A stretch of DNA of 64,000 nucleotides from Bipolaris cookei (taxonomy: Eukaryota > Ascomycota > Dothideomycetes > Pleosporales > Pleosporaceae), in NCBI GenBank assembly GCA_002286855.1, contig NRSV01000050.1, forward strand, positions 7,775 to 71,774. The letters run 5' to 3'. The stretch's first letter is position 1, and the number at the start of each line of letters is the position of its first letter. The notes below the pieces were generated by a model. The model made no database searches, had not been told where the DNA came from, and was given only the letters and a program-made list of their open reading frames with translations. Made by a program: the position numbers and the translations under genes. Positions 20,463 through 33,000 of the stretch are shown here, one piece after another.

Positions 20463-22043
20463 ATTCCACCATATCTTTTCTGCCAGTCAGCTCCTCCCAT
20501 GTCAGCAAGGAAACAGTCAAATCACAGTCTCCGAGTCTCCGGCGGTGTCCAATTGCCAATGGTTGCCCCTCGCGCCAAGGATTTGTCGTCATTAGGACAG
20601 GAAAGGCGAGATCGGTCATTGACCCTTTTTGTCACTGCACGTGGGGTTTTGCTCAAATCAAGTCGGAGGACGAAAGAATTTTGCTGCCTTGGCGGAGAGT
20701 AGGGACGAATAGAGCGGGGTTAATGACAGAAATGATCAGAGCTAAACTGTGTTCTTCGTGTCGTTCAGAGGTGCAGCTGGCGATATCGTCCTCCCGGGGA
20801 ACGATCCCCACGCGCCCCTCTAATAAGAACACTAATACATCTACCGACAGTGTCTAGTTGAAGTAGTGTTAGTAACTTCTATCCTCTATGGTTGCCCTGA
20901 TACCACCACTTTTGCTAATTTCCAGCAACAATTCTGTTCCTGTAGTTTTGTTCAGGATCTGCAGGTGTTAGCATTGGGAACTGCAGCCTCAATGGGCATT
21001 CGTTGCAGCTGTGTTGCCAATTTGCCAAGGTATGTTGGCATGGAGAACAAGAACAATTACTACTGATACTACGAACAAGTTGCCTACATACCATATAGTT
21101 TAATCCAAATAGTCCTCCACAAAGTGCACTTTAACTGTGTCCTGGCGACAGATCTCTTCTTAAGGGTGCAATCAATCTATGCAACCCTCCAGTATTGACC
21201 AGAGTGGAAGGCACCTAAAGAGAAATATCTTAGCTTCCCAAGACTCGCAGCTTTACCTACCCAGACTTATCCTGCTTTGAATTCTCCAAGGCGTTTTCAG
21301 CCCTGGAAACGAAAGATGCTTGGCGCATTTGGTGATGTTCTTGTCAGGGTAGGTGCTTAATCTGGGGTTGGCATCATAGTCATTGGTACTATAAACGCAC
21401 GGTTGAACCCCGCTATCGTTGCCAAAAGCATAGTTGCTCCCGACACGTCGTCCCCGAAGTTACTGACACACCCAAAACAAATACAACAGCTCCTGTCATT
21501 GTCACAGGGCCTGACTCCCATGCTGTCAACAAGCTCATATTTAAGCAGACCCAAGCTATCCACTGCTAATGTCTTGACAGAAAATCTCAATTCACATCCG
21601 ACGGAAGATATTCCGTCGGATGTGAAAGAAGGTTAGATGTATCCGTACCCGTCGGGAGCTGTGGGTCTTTCCGAGGGACCTTTAGCCACAATGAGATCAT
21701 CTTCGGACGATGCATCGTATCTTTTTTGCCTCGACCGGTCCGTTGGCTTGAGGCGTCCTTGGCGAGCCCGCTTTCCACTTGATTCATGCTATTCCCGACC
21801 AATACCAAAGCTCGCGACAGAGCCTACGGCCATCTCCAGAGCCCAGCTCAACGTTCATTCGTTCTTCAATATGCACACCGGGTACACGTGTGGGTTGAGC
21901 CAGTGGTACCCGCGCTGTTGTAGCTATGTGGTCTACATCTTTAATCAATTGCCGAGTCCGCCTTAACTCTCAAACCTCAACGCCCATGGTGCTGTAGCTC
22001 TAACACACGATTCTGGGTCGCGGAGAAGGGCCTTCAAGATAAT
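20463..22043. other. Intergenic region before the MFS gene
   Basis: About 1.6 kb with no supported gene. Short frames around 21.36-21.97 kb on both strands show no domain. A perfect 16-bp inverted repeat with a 4-nt loop lies at 21591-21626. The last 100 bp is the MFS promoter/leader. Confidence 0.5.
21591..21626. repeat. Perfect 16-bp inverted repeat, 4-nt loop
   Basis: The left arm TTCACATCCGACGGAA and its exact reverse complement are separated by GATA, giving a 36-bp hairpin or cruciform. It lies about 420 bp upstream of the MFS start. It has no T-tract and fungi do not use rho-independent terminators. A dimeric operator or a transposon footprint is possible. Confidence 0.9.
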
Positions 22044-23816
22044 ATGAACCCTAATACTAATCCAATGCACCCTGCTCAGATCTGTGCGGGGGGACCACCC
22101 TCGGATAATGCCTCGGGAATAAGAGCGATGGAAATGGGCCCAGAGGATACTGATCAACAAGAGGCAGGCTATCACACCGCTACTGAATCAAGCAGTGACT
22201 TGGAAAAAGACAGAGACAGCAAGGTCTATGAAAGTGATCGACAATACAAATCACAAGAAAACACACAAGAGACAGAGATCGTCTGGCAGTATCTCACATT
22301 CGATACCGAGCTTCCGCATCCAACCACCATCTATCCACAAGAACCAAACCAAGGGCCACCGCCTCCACCTCCAAATCTTGTCAAATACACCAATCCCTTC
22401 GAATGGTCAGATACAAGGAAGAGCATCACAGTGTGGATATCATGCCTCATCACTAGTCTCACCGCATTTTCGGCAGGAGCATTAAACCCAGCTATTGGAC
22501 AGATGAAGAATGAATGGGGCATAGGCAACGTTGCTGCTTTGGTATCAATTACCACCTTCACAACAGGTTTCGCCGTTGCTCCAATGGTCCTAGCTCCCTT
22601 CTCCGAGATCAACGGTCGACGACCCGTCTTCCTCGCATCTGGTCTACTTTTCGTACTCTGCCAGCTATGTTCCGGTCTCACGCAATCATACGCTGGATTG
22701 CTCGTCGCGCGTTTCTGGTTAGGTGTTGGCGGCTCAACTTTCTCTACCATGGTCGGTGGTGTGGTATCTGACATATATCACGCCAAGGATCGCAACACGC
22801 CCATGGCTCTCTTTTCCGGGGCAGCGTTATTCGGGACCTCCTTTGGACCCCTGGTATGCGGCTTCATTGCACAGAACACGTCTTGGCGCTGGATCCAATA
22901 CGTACAGACGATATCCTGCGGAACAATGGTTGCGCTTATCTGCGTCGTCTTCAAAGAAACAAGAGGCTCCGTCCTGTTATCCAGAAAAGCAAAGTGCCTA
23001 AACGAGTGGTACGCTGCCCGTGAGGAAGCAGGATACTTTGGCTTCGACGTCCGCAATGACAAGAAACCCGGCTCCGTGATTTCTCAGCGTATACGCTTCA
23101 AGGTCCGATCAGACGAGGAACGCGCATCCCTCGGAACCATGATTGGCATTTCTCTATACCGACCCTTCCATCTACTCTTCACAGAACCCGTTGTCTTCTG
23201 GTTCTCCCTCTGGGTAGCTTTTTCCTGGGCTATCCTCTACCTCGCCCTAGCTGCCATCCCCCTCATATTCCGCAACAGCTACGGCTTCTCAATTCAACAG
23301 GCAAACACCGTCTTCGCCTCCATGGGCATAGCCAGTATCCTCGCCACTATTCTCTCAGTCTACCAAGAGAAAATCGCGCAAAAATACGGCAAGACATCCA
23401 ACTCGCCAGAAGGTCGCTTGTACTTCGCTTGCGTCGAGAGCGTTTGCATGCCGATTGGACTCTTCATGTTTGGCTGGACTAGCTCCGCTGAATTATATTG
23501 GGTGTTACCGGCTATATCTATCGGTATTGCTACCGTTGGCATCTTCTCGATTTACCTGGCTACTTTCAATTATCTAGCGGATACATATCATCGCTATGCA
23601 AGCTCAGCACTTGCTGCTCAGTCCTTTTGCCGTAACATGCTCGGCGGTATATTTCCTCTAATCACAACGCAAATGTATAACAAACTTGGCTACGGCCCTG
23701 CGAGCAGTTTGTTAGGTGGAATTGGGGCTTTGCTGACGGTTGTGCCGTGGATACTGGTATTTTACGGTCCGCGTATTCGTGCGAGGAGTAAATTTGCGAG
23801 CGAGATCATGACTTGA
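22044..23816 (+). CDS. Major facilitator superfamily drug/polyamine-type exporter (DHA1)
   Basis: An intronless 590-aa frame. A hydrophilic cytosolic head of about 120 residues (with PNQGPPPPPPNLV) precedes NPFEWSDTRKSI, the usual lead-in to TM1 in fungal DHA1 transporters. About twelve hydrophobic helices follow. The loop between TM2 and TM3 carries the MFS signature as EINGRRPVFL, and TM4-TM5 contain RFWLGVGGS and a GxxxGPxxCGF antiporter-type motif. A central cytosolic loop (about 310-370) separates the two six-helix halves. This should be a proton-driven plasma membrane exporter; the subgroup includes multidrug and polyamine transporters, and the substrate cannot be told from sequence. 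No biosynthetic genes adjoin it. Confidence 0.9.
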   Translation: MNPNTNPMHPAQICAGGPPSDNASGIRAMEMGPEDTDQQEAGYHTATESSSDLEKDRDSKVYESDRQYKSQENTQETEIVWQYLTFDTELPHPTTIYPQEPNQGPPPPPPNLVKYTNPFEWSDTRKSITVWISCLITSLTAFSAGALNPAIGQMKNEWGIGNVAALVSITTFTTGFAVAPMVLAPFSEINGRRPVFLASGLLFVLCQLCSGLTQSYAGLLVARFWLGVGGSTFSTMVGGVVSDIYHAKDRNTPMALFSGAALFGTSFGPLVCGFIAQNTSWRWIQYVQTISCGTMVALICVVFKETRGSVLLSRKAKCLNEWYAAREEAGYFGFDVRNDKKPGSVISQRIRFKVRSDEERASLGTMIGISLYRPFHLLFTEPVVFWFSLWVAFSWAILYLALAAIPLIFRNSYGFSIQQANTVFASMGIASILATILSVYQEKIAQKYGKTSNSPEGRLYFACVESVCMPIGLFMFGWTSSAELYWVLPAISIGIATVGIFSIYLATFNYLADTYHRYASSALAAQSFCRNMLGGIFPLITTQMYNKLGYGPASSLLGGIGALLTVVPWILVFYGPRIRARSKFASEIMT

Positions 23817-24220
23817 GTGTTTTGTTTTTCGTAAGAGGCTTTTAGACGCCCTAGTATAGCCAAGATGAAAAAGATATGTTGTTCTTTCAACTCAACCACA
23901 AACTTTGTGTCGTATATCTAGATTCAATTCAGACGAGAAATAGTAAAACGATTCAATCGTGCACAAGGATGGGCATATGGTATCTACCTCTGAGCAGAAG
24001 CCATCGAGGATTCAGAAATAACAGAATAAAACGTAGGATTTCTTCCCGATTATGACCCAACTGAACCATCCTTTTGGAATTACAGATGTTTCGAAGAACA
24101 CAATTCAGAACCTGTTTTGAACATCATCCACTAACTAAATATGTAAACGAACAAGAACCCCCCTTATGCGAATGCTAGGCCTGATATGTGAATGCTAGCC
24201 CACAAGAAGACCGGCCTGGC
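23817..24220. other. Convergent 3' intergenic region (MFS / sla2)
   Basis: About 400 bp, AT-leaning, between two convergent stop codons. It should hold both polyadenylation regions; no other feature was seen. Confidence 0.6.
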
Positions 24221-27200
24221 CTACTCTTCCAAGTAAGAAAGCTTACGCATCTCACCCAGCCTCGTCCTAGCCTGCGCAAGTGCATTCTCGAGTTGAAGAA
24301 TCTCAACCTATAACACCATATTAGCAAATTTTCCTTTGTAAGAATAATCAAACGGCCACATACCTGCTGCTCCATTTGCCTAACCTTGAACTCATGATCA
24401 CCCAACTTGCTATAATCCACAACCTCGCCCTCATCCCTATTCTTCTGGGCAATAATCTCCTGTACCTGCCTAACAAGCGACCTGCAAGCCGCAGTGACCG
24501 TCTTGGACGCGCTCTCGAGCTTATCTTGCGTCTTGCTCATGAAGCTGGCCTTGACACGACTGGCAGCCACCAACTGGGCGGTGGAAGCAGCGACGTCGTT
24601 GGAAGCGACGATGAGTTGCTCGGGCGAGTTGCGGCCCGAGATAACGCCGTCGGCGGTTTCGATGAGCATGTTCGTTGAGTTGGCAACGGCTTTGGCGGCG
24701 CTGATGAGACCCTCGGTCCAGCGGTTGTGCTTCTTGTAGAATTGTGTCTTGGACATGCTGCCACGGCCTTCGCGCACGATTTCTTGCTGAGATGCAGTTG
24801 CGGCCTTGATGAGCTGTGCAATGGCATTCGTGACGGCAATGGCGGCCTCGAGAATGGAATCGTGGATCTTGAGCTCATACGTTGAGTAAGAGTCTCTGGG
24901 CTTCTTCATCAGCTTAGCCAGACGCTCAGTGGCTGCGTCAATGGCGTTGGCAGCCTTGGTCAGCTCGCTATCGACCAAGTCACCGAGATCGCCTGAAGCG
25001 TTAGTGATCTTGCTCTTAGGCGCAAAAGCGTCTGCAAGCTTAGACAGACTCTGCAAGTTGCGCACCACCTCGGTGCTGTTGTTGATGACAACATTGATCT
25101 TCTGTTCAGCGTCCAAATCATATAGGCGTACTGATTGAACATTACGGAAGAACCTAATAGTAGAAGTTGCAGAAGCTCGCGCTGCGTTGATGAGTTGGTC
25201 GGCCTTGTTCTCGTCGGAAGCAAAGCGTGTCAACCCCTTGGTATTCACCAGTACATCGACAATAGAACCACCGTAGTTATTAACAGCATTAATAACCTCG
25301 GCGTGCTTGGCATTTGGTCCATCGGCGATGAAATTGTTGAACGCCGTCGAAAATTCCATTGTGCATGTTGATGCCTTCTCGATCTGTGAGAGAACATAGG
25401 AACCAGTGGCATTCTGGTTACCAGCTTGCATGGGAGAGTCCAACTCGTATAGAGCATCATCAACCCGCTGTACACCACTTTGTAGGACAGAGTCGATAAT
25501 GTCGTTGATCTTTTGGAGGCTGTCTTGGATAAGAGTATCCAGATGGCCATCCAAGACGTTGTCGTTTGTGCTAGAGTTGAGCTTCAGCTCATTCAGCTCT
25601 AGCAGGGTCTGGTCCATGCCGGCGCGGAAGATCTCAAGTTCTTCCTCTTTCTCGCGCAATTGACGTTCCAGATCGGAGTCACCCTCGCGGTACTTCATCT
25701 GGGCTTCATCCAATGCACGAGTCTTGTTTCGTAGAGCTTCTTCTAAGTCTGCAATCTCGCGGTTATGTCTTGACAACATCGCAGACAGCTCTGAACCCTT
25801 GCCACGCTCAGCGTTGTCAGCACGGTCCAAGGCAGAGCGGAGCTCGCGCTTGAGTTTTTCAATCTCCTCACGATGGCCTCCCGTGTGGCGATCCTTATCC
25901 ATGAGCGCACGATCACGCTCACGAATCATGTCGGCAAGCTCCAAATTCTTGGTCTTGAGCTCTCGTTGCAGCTTGTCTCTTGCGTCGATGGCTTCCTGGG
26001 CTGAGTTTGCCTTGAGTTGGACTGACTTGAACTTCTGTAGCAATTGAAGATGCTCATGTCGCAGCTGCGAATAGAGCTTGGCCAGTGACTCGTATTTCGA
26101 CCGCCAGGTGTTGAGCTGTTCCTGGAGCGCTCGTATCTGGTCGTCTCGCGAACCCATCTGTTGCTGGAAATTTTGATTCATCTGGCTGATTTCCCCTTCA
26201 AGAGCCTTCATCCGTTGATCGTATTGCTGCAACATCAGCTGGTCGCGTTCGTACTGAGCGCGCGCATTCAGATTCTCACGCTCAAGCTCAGCAAGGCGAC
26301 CTTGTGTCTGTTGCTGATACTGCTCGCGCATAAGCTGCTCTTGCGCCAAACGAGCTTGTTCAGCCTGAAGCCTTTGCTGCTCCTCAAATTCACGCTGAGC
26401 TTGCAACTGCATCTGTTGCTGTTGTTGTTGGGCCTCTTCCCATTGTTTCTGTAGCCTCTGCTGCTCTGCCTCATATTCCTCTTGCTGCCTCCTCTGGTTG
26501 TCCTTCCAAAACTCGTTGATAGGCTCAGGGTCGACTGAAGGCGCACGAGGTTCAGACTCGGAAGGCTTGTCATTTTTAGGTCTCGCAGGCAAAGCAGGTA
26601 CGTTCTCGTCTTCGGATAGAAGATTCGGCGGCTCTTGAGGCAGTTTCGGTACTGTGATGAGACTCGTCAAATATCGGAGGTTGGAGCATTCGTAGTAAAA
26701 CTTGACGAGACGGTAATGCTGCGCATCGTATCGGCCACGTAGGGGAGAGAGCGCCTCATCGTCACCGAGAGCTATGTGGCTTAGTTGGGGTCGCGGGCTA
26801 GCCGAGGTTCAAGGGACTTACTGGTGTGCATTGCGCGGAGCATACTGGTAATGAACTTATAAATACCATAGCTCTCCTGTACTAATGGCACCAGCGCAGC
26901 GATCCTACACTCGTTGTTCGTCCCGCTTCGGAAGTGGGAAAAGATGAGTTTTTGGAAGGCGTCGATTTGATCCTGAAGGGTCATGAGGTCGGAGATGGTC
27001 TCATAGCCTTCGTTAGGGTCGTTGATGGATTTCAAACTGATGTACTCCTCGTACTCAAAAGTTCCTGTCCAAGATCAGCCCAGCCATTTGGAAATTGGCA
27101 ATTGTCTCTCGCACCATTGAATTCGGGATGTTGCCTGTGGAACGCAAGCTTGGCCAGGAGATAGTAAATGTATTCTGAAATGAGCGGCGCATATCCACGC

Positions 27201-27757
27201 ATGCCCTCACCAACGCTAGAGCCTCGCGACAAACTCTCGAGCCAGCCAGTATGCGATTGCGCTTCCTTGAGAACGATGGGATGACCCTCCTGAAGGACTT
27301 TGTGGATGGTGATGAGCGCCTTGAACGTCTGTACCTCGTCGGCAAGAATTGGCTGCCTGCTCTTGCATTTAGCGCTGGGGGAGGTCCACGTAGAGTAATG
27401 GCGCATAGCAAACAGGCGCGGAGTTGACCTACACTTTCATGCCTTGCCAGAAAGAAGTCGAGCTCTTGTGATCCCAGGTGTAGACAATGCATGCTCGCAC
27501 GTGCTTCCCTACGCGGATTCGTGAGTATGAGCGACATCAGACGGATGTCCACGGACGTACGTTTGGGTGAGACCTCGTCGATACTTGTCGCTTTGCGAAC
27601 GCTGACGGCCAACTCAGACTCTTGCCTAGACATGTTTATTAGCCCTAAGAGTCGCCAGGCCAGCATGAGGTATCTTTAAGGTGTTCTTGGGTGGGCATCA
27701 TGGCCACAGTACGTACTTGCCCATGTCAACATTGCGTGAGCTTCCGTAGAGCGCCAT
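24221..27757 (-). CDS. sla2: Sla2/End4 (HIP1R-family) endocytic actin adaptor, 7 exons
   Basis: Exons 27757-27717, 27625-27561, 27508-27433, 27356-27115, 27064-26822, 26771-24364 and 24307-24221 join in phase through introns of 91, 52, 76, 50, 50 and 56 nt, giving 1053 aa. The first 260 residues form the ANTH domain (QESELAVSVRKATS, then HVRACIVYTWDHKSS and YECSNLRYL), which binds PtdIns(4,5)P2. A Pro-rich linker leads to a Gln/Glu-rich coiled coil (about 315-600). The C-terminal THATCH/I-LWEQ actin-binding module (about 820-1040) ends LGEMRKLSYLEE. Sla2 couples clathrin-coated pits to actin during endocytosis and polarised growth. The first exon is only 41 nt (MALYGSSRNVDMG). sla2 often flanks mating-type loci in ascomycetes, but none is present here. 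Confidence 0.95.
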
Positions 27758-28344
27758 CTTGGTGGCTGTGAGCTCCTTCTCGAGCTACTCGGTGGTGATT
27801 TCAGGTAGTCGAGGGAATGGGAAGAGTCGGGGTCGGAACGATAAAATGTGGTCAAAAAGTATAATCAGAGCCAAAGAAGAGTGGGAGCCTGATTATCGGG
27901 TTTGGCTGTGCCGTCGGCCATGCCAGGAGCTCTCGTACCCAACTACGTCTGAACCTAGGACCCTAGGAGGTGGCTCGTGCTCCTTGGCGCTTCGTCATCG
28001 CCTTTACCCGCGAACTCTTCTCCGCACGGGCTGCCCGTCGCTGTCTCCCCTGACCTACATACATGAACGGCTGCCTTGGATATGGGCTAACAACACATAC
28101 GCGGCTGCATGCGCAATCGCCTCGACTTCTGAGCTGGCAGTGTGTAATGGAGGGTGAGTGAGCTCCCGCGCAACGAATAGGGCTGCATGGTCTAGAAGGG
28201 CCCTCCCAGCCATACCAATCACGCATGGCCAGCGCAACCGTCATCAGAAAACTACTATGTCATTTACTCGATATGTCCAGTTGTAGCCCCAGGGTATCAA
28301 CGCCATCCAATGCTACCAAAACAAAATCAATGCCCTACGACAAC
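27758..28344. other. sla2 promoter / slu7 3' flank
   Basis: About 590 bp upstream of sla2 and downstream of slu7, both on the minus strand. No coding feature is supported; short open frames here lack domains. Confidence 0.55.
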
Positions 28345-29775
28345 TCAAATCGCCTCACTTTTGCCTCTCTTGGAAAGGTATGTCGCCATGGGGTCAGCCG
28401 CCATTGTACGCTTTCTGCGGTATTCCTCCATCTCCTCTTCGTTCACTTGGCCAGTCATCTCATCCAGCGCCCGCTTTCGACTCGCTGCATCAGCCTTTGC
28501 TTTCTGTGCCTGGTCTGCAGCACTTGATACATGCTCTTCCAGAGCTTCGGCTTCCTTCCATGCAATCTCCTTTGGAACTTCCTTAAGATCAGCACCAGTC
28601 CGCATCCGATCCGCCAGTTCGAATGCCTCCTTGCCTGCCTCGCCCGTACAATATGAGTTCTTGACCGTCGAATGACAGCATGCAAAGCCCCATTGGAAAC
28701 TGGACCACCAGCTGCCCCAAACAGATGTGTGGTTGTTGAGTAGAACATCTTCTGGGTATTTTGACTTTGCCTTGACTTTTGGTGCACCCTTGATGCCCCC
28801 TTGCTCGTCATACTCAATGTACCGCTCGTTCTCTGTCACGACGGCCTTGCGCAGTGTGTCGTCCGTGAACTTCTCTTGGGTTCCGTACTTCTCAGCCAGC
28901 GCCTTCTTCTTGGCTGCCGCAGCCTCTTCGGCCTCCTTGAGTTGCTTCTTTCTCATGACCTCCCCCGATGTAGGATTGGCTTGTAGATGAATCTTGTTCT
29001 TGTCTCCACGCTCTTGTGTTTCCCAGGCGTACCGCTGTGCCCTTTCAAACTCGGCTGCATCTCCAGAAACCTTCATGAAACCTTCTTCCGCCACTAATTG
29101 TGCCGCACTATCCGCTGTTGCGCCGCTATCGACCATGGAACGTGTCTTGGGATCGTATTTCGCTGAGTCGAGGTCTAGATTGAGTAGGTATTTTGCAGTG
29201 TCTTCACGTAACCGCAGATTGCGTGTAGATGTGGCCTGTTTCCTTCCCATGTCAGTCTCGGCATCGTATTTATCGCCCTCGTCCTCATCGTCTGACTTGT
29301 CGCCCTTCTCTGCCTCCTTTGCCTTTTTGCGAATTTCCTCCATGGCATTGTACTCCTCAATGACCTCGACGAAGTTTGAGGCATCGTAGCCATTCCAGCG
29401 GTCGCGTTTCGCATCAAAGCCCAGTTGCACGTCTTGAATGACCTCATCTGCCTCTATATTTTTGCCTGTGTACTTTGCGCCTGCCTTGCGCGGCCGGCTC
29501 AAGCAGTCTTTCTTCTTGTGGGTCATGGCTCCGCAGTTCTCGCATGCGCCTTTGCGGAACTTTGTTGCAGCAGGACCAGTCTTCTTGCCGCGATCGTACC
29601 ATTTGGAGTCCTGTTCCTGCTTCTGGAGACGCTGGTGCTCGAGGTAGTCGGTGGTGTCCTCGCCATTCTCGTCGACGGCATAAAAGGGCTTCTTGGAGAT
29701 AAAGGAAGGAATGTACTCGTTGCGCTCTTTCGCAGCAGCAGACACGTCTGGCTTCTTGGGTTGCGAGGGCGGCAT
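28345..29775 (-). CDS. slu7: Pre-mRNA splicing factor Slu7
   Basis: An intronless 476-aa frame. The N-terminal half has the Slu7 signature: [15 protein letters not shown], then LEHQRL and a CCHC zinc knuckle (Cys78, Cys81, His86, Cys91 in [14 protein letters not shown]). DRWNGYD and a charged Lys/Glu-rich region follow. The conserved [11 protein letters not shown]...[15 protein letters not shown] block, near residue 350, is typical of the family. Slu7 acts at the second catalytic step of splicing, helping choose the 3' splice site. Length fits filamentous-fungal orthologues. It is transcribed divergently from rev3 with only 282 bp between the start codons. Confidence 0.96.
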   Translation of the reverse strand: MPPSQPKKPDVSAAAKERNEYIPSFISKKPFYAVDENGEDTTDYLEHQRLQKQEQDSKWYDRGKKTGPAATKFRKGACENCGAMTHKKKDCLSRPRKAGAKYTGKNIEADEVIQDVQLGFDAKRDRWNGYDASNFVEVIEEYNAMEEIRKKAKEAEKGDKSDDEDEGDKYDAETDMGRKQATSTRNLRLREDTAKYLLNLDLDSAKYDPKTRSMVDSGATADSAAQLVAEEGFMKVSGDAAEFERAQRYAWETQERGDKNKIHLQANPTSGEVMRKKQLKEAEEAAAAKKKALAEKYGTQEKFTDDTLRKAVVTENERYIEYDEQGGIKGAPKVKAKSKYPEDVLLNNHTSVWGSWWSSFQWGFACCHSTVKNSYCTGEAGKEAFELADRMRTGADLKEVPKEIAWKEAEALEEHVSSAADQAQKAKADAASRKRALDEMTGQVNEEEMEEYRRKRTMAADPMATYLSKRGKSEAI

Positions 29776-30057
29776 ATTTGGTTCTATAGGCTGCCTGAGA
29801 CGTGTCTGATGGTCGCGAGGTCGATGGCGGTTGAAGCTTTCCGTCGCCGGAGCGGAGAGCTAGCGCCATAGGGCTGAAGCGGCAATCCTATATATCACGT
29901 GATCACGCGCCCCGTGTTGCAGTGCATCGCGTCGGGTTTTCTACGCCACCAGCTACTAATAGTGCGCGTGCTATGTCCACGCCCGGTTTTGGATGAGAGC
30001 GAGGACAATGCAAGACTCTTCCTTCAGACACAAATTCCGCGCTCTGGCTGTGTCGCT
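29776..30057. promoter_or_regulatory. Divergent slu7/rev3 promoter with TCACGTGA
   Basis: A 282-bp gap between two divergent ATGs. It contains a perfect TCACGTGA at 29895-29902, inside the ten-base palindrome ATCACGTGAT, 120 bp from the slu7 start and 156 bp from the rev3 start. A second partial copy (GATCACG) follows directly. Shared control of both genes is an inference from position. Confidence 0.6.
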
Positions 30058-33000
30058 ATGGAGATGTTTCGCTTTCGCCTTAATTGCATCGACAACTACC
30101 AGGCTGCGCCCACCGACCTCGATCCTCTTCTCCGACGCAATCCTGGGCCCTCAGGTAGATTAGGCGCGCTCGAAGTGCCTGTCATTAGGGCATTTGGGGC
30201 GACTGAGACTGGCCAGAAGGTGTGCGCTCATATCCACGGAGCATTGCCCTATCTGTATTTGGAGTACAATGGAAGCCTGGAAACTGATGTTGGTAGGCGG
30301 AGTACGTCGCCGACACGGCCTTGGTGGGCTGACAACATGTAGTCAATTCGTACATCCTAGACCTCCGCACTTCAATCGACCAGGCCCTTGCCACCGCTTA
30401 CCGACGTAACACTCTTGATGGGAAATCAAAATATGTCGGTCACATCTCAATAGTCAAGGGCGTACCTTTCTTCGGCTATCATGTGGGATACAAAGTATTC
30501 CTCAAAGTCTACTTGCTCAACCCTATGCATATGACCCGATTCGTCGACCTCCTTCACCAAGGTGCTATCTTGGACCGGGTTTTCCAACCATACGAAACCC
30601 ACCTACAATACCTCCTACAGTGGATGTGTGACTACAACCTATATGGATGTGAGTATATCGATTGCGCTAAAGTGCAGTTTCGAGGGCCTGTACCCGATAG
30701 CGATGAGGTGGACACTACCCTACACAAGTGGCACGATGCATCTATTCCAGGCGAGTTCATGGCAGACGAAGGCCAATATCCACGTCAAAGCCACTGCGCT
30801 CTTGAAGTCGACATTTGCGTCCAAGACATTCTCAATCGGCAACAGGTGCAACATCGCCCTATCCACCACGACTTTCTAGAGCGGTCGAGCCAAATGCTTC
30901 GGAATCCTGATGATAAATTCGTGCTGTCTATGACCAGTCTTTGGAGAGACGAAACACGTCGACGCAAGCTTCGCATGGGCTTAACCGACCCTTCTAGCAG
31001 TCCGTTCCCTGCCGAAGTGCTAGTATCAATGTCGGCAGATACACGCGACACCAAGAAAGGCGGATGGATACATGAAGATGAATATAGAGAAATCGTTGAG
31101 GGGTTGATTAAAGAAGAACATCAGAACAGGGGTGAAGTGAGTTTTGGCACGTTCATCAACCCAACCGCAGGCCAAGATCGCATTAAGACTGCTGTGGAGA
31201 GCATTGAAGATCTCTACCCCGAAGTTTTGTCTACACAAAGGCTCGCAGATTATGAGATGGAGCGTCAGGTCGAAACATTCGAGGAGGATAACTTTCATGA
31301 TTTAGATGGAGCTGGACTACTATCGGATGACCTGGACCCACTGCCGCAGTATGAGCATGATGATTCGATCTTTAGCGATGACGATAGCCAAAATCAAGCA
31401 GATGCAGACGATCAGTCCGACGGTGAGGAACCCCTAATGGACCTTCTCACCGTATCCTCACTACAAGCTACCAATGAAACGACGGGAAACGGTACACTTG
31501 TAGACGAAGGTATCGATCTGATTGATCCAAGTGACGAGGACGAGCCATCAAATTCCAGCAGCCCCAACTCCATGCGCAAGCGCCATATCGAGTTTACCGA
31601 TGAAGACTACAACAAGCGTCAACGAATTTTACAAAAAACGCAAGGCACTGCCCGTCGTGTCTCATTTCGTAATGCTCTCGGTAAAGATAGCGATAGAGCG
31701 GCAGACGAATTTCAGAAAGGCGAATTTCAGAAAGGCGATTGGGAAGAGGCTCCCCCAGCAGGTCAGGTTTCTCAAGCAAGCATCAAAGCTCAAGGATTGG
31801 GGGGGGCTACTACACTCTCTTTTCCTGTAGTGAAAGATCCGAATGCACCCGAGACTTTTCATCGCCTCAGCCAGTCAGGTTACTCCAATTCTCAGGAGGG
31901 GCCGAAGACACCTGGGGCTAAGTATCTCAACGTCAGGGCGTCACAATGCCCCCCTATTACTCCTTGGACACATCAAAAGACATCACCAGCAATGCCTAAC
32001 AGCAGTGCACCAAAAGCTCGCTCGCAAGCCACAGCTTTAGTAAAGAGGCTGGACAAGTCCTGTCAACATCATCGGCCCACAGTATATTACGCGTGTCTAC
32101 CTCCAACGGTCGAAATGGTCGACAGTACTATGATGAATGCTGGCTTACCACCGGTAATCTATCAAGATGCATATTATAGTGACGAGAAAGACGTTCCGGA
32201 CCGTCCGCGTGAATACGCAGGTAGGGAGTTCAGATTACAGAGTACTACTTTGCCATATCTTCCTCCATTCGACCCAGCTGGCGCATCCCTTGCCAACATT
32301 GGAGAAAACCCACCGGTTGTGGTAGACAAGAGGAGGCAAGTTACAATGTATCAAGCAAGGTCTAAACGTTGCAGCTTGCGCCATTGGGAGCTCTCAAAAC
32401 CCCCACCTTCTTTCAAAGAAGTAGAAGATTGGACACTTCGTGAAGCAAAGCAATGTAAGACATTGAAGTCTAACACAAAGACAAATTCAGCACCCACATT
32501 ACGCGAATTCGAACCTGCGCGCTATCATTCACAGATTGAAGGCCCGACGCAGAAGAATCCCCACGGCTGCAAATATTCGCAGAAACAAAACAACACCAGT
32601 GTCAAGCACCAATCCCAGTACATGAGCATCATGAGCTTAGAGGTTCACGTAAACTCCCGAGGATCACTGGTACCGGATCCTGCCGAAGACGAAATACAAT
32701 GTGTCTTTTGGAGCATCCAAGGCGAGGAGAACGCGGTTACTGATCGACCATGCAAAGGTATACTGTGCTTTTCTGACGAAGACGGCATAGCTGTGCGCAT
32801 CGCCAAACAGGTCTCGGTAGAAGTCGAATACGAAGAGGACGAGCTGGACCTTATCAATCGCTTGGTAGATATTGTCCGTCAGTTTGATCCAGATATTCTC
32901 ACTGGATACGAGGTACATAACAGTTCCTGGGGGTACCTTATAGAACGGGCTAGAATGAAATACGAATACAACCTTTGCGACGAGATCAGCAGGATGAAAT

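Noticed and set aside
21357..21966. Short frames around the hairpin as a degraded gene
   Set aside because: Some hydrophobic, Cys-containing segments are present, but no family could be recognised and frames on both strands are equally open.
24221..27757. sla2 as a marker of a mating-type locus
   Set aside because: sla2 often flanks MAT in ascomycetes, but no alpha-box or HMG gene, apn2 or cox13 was found near it. Its neighbours here are an MFS exporter, slu7 and rev3.
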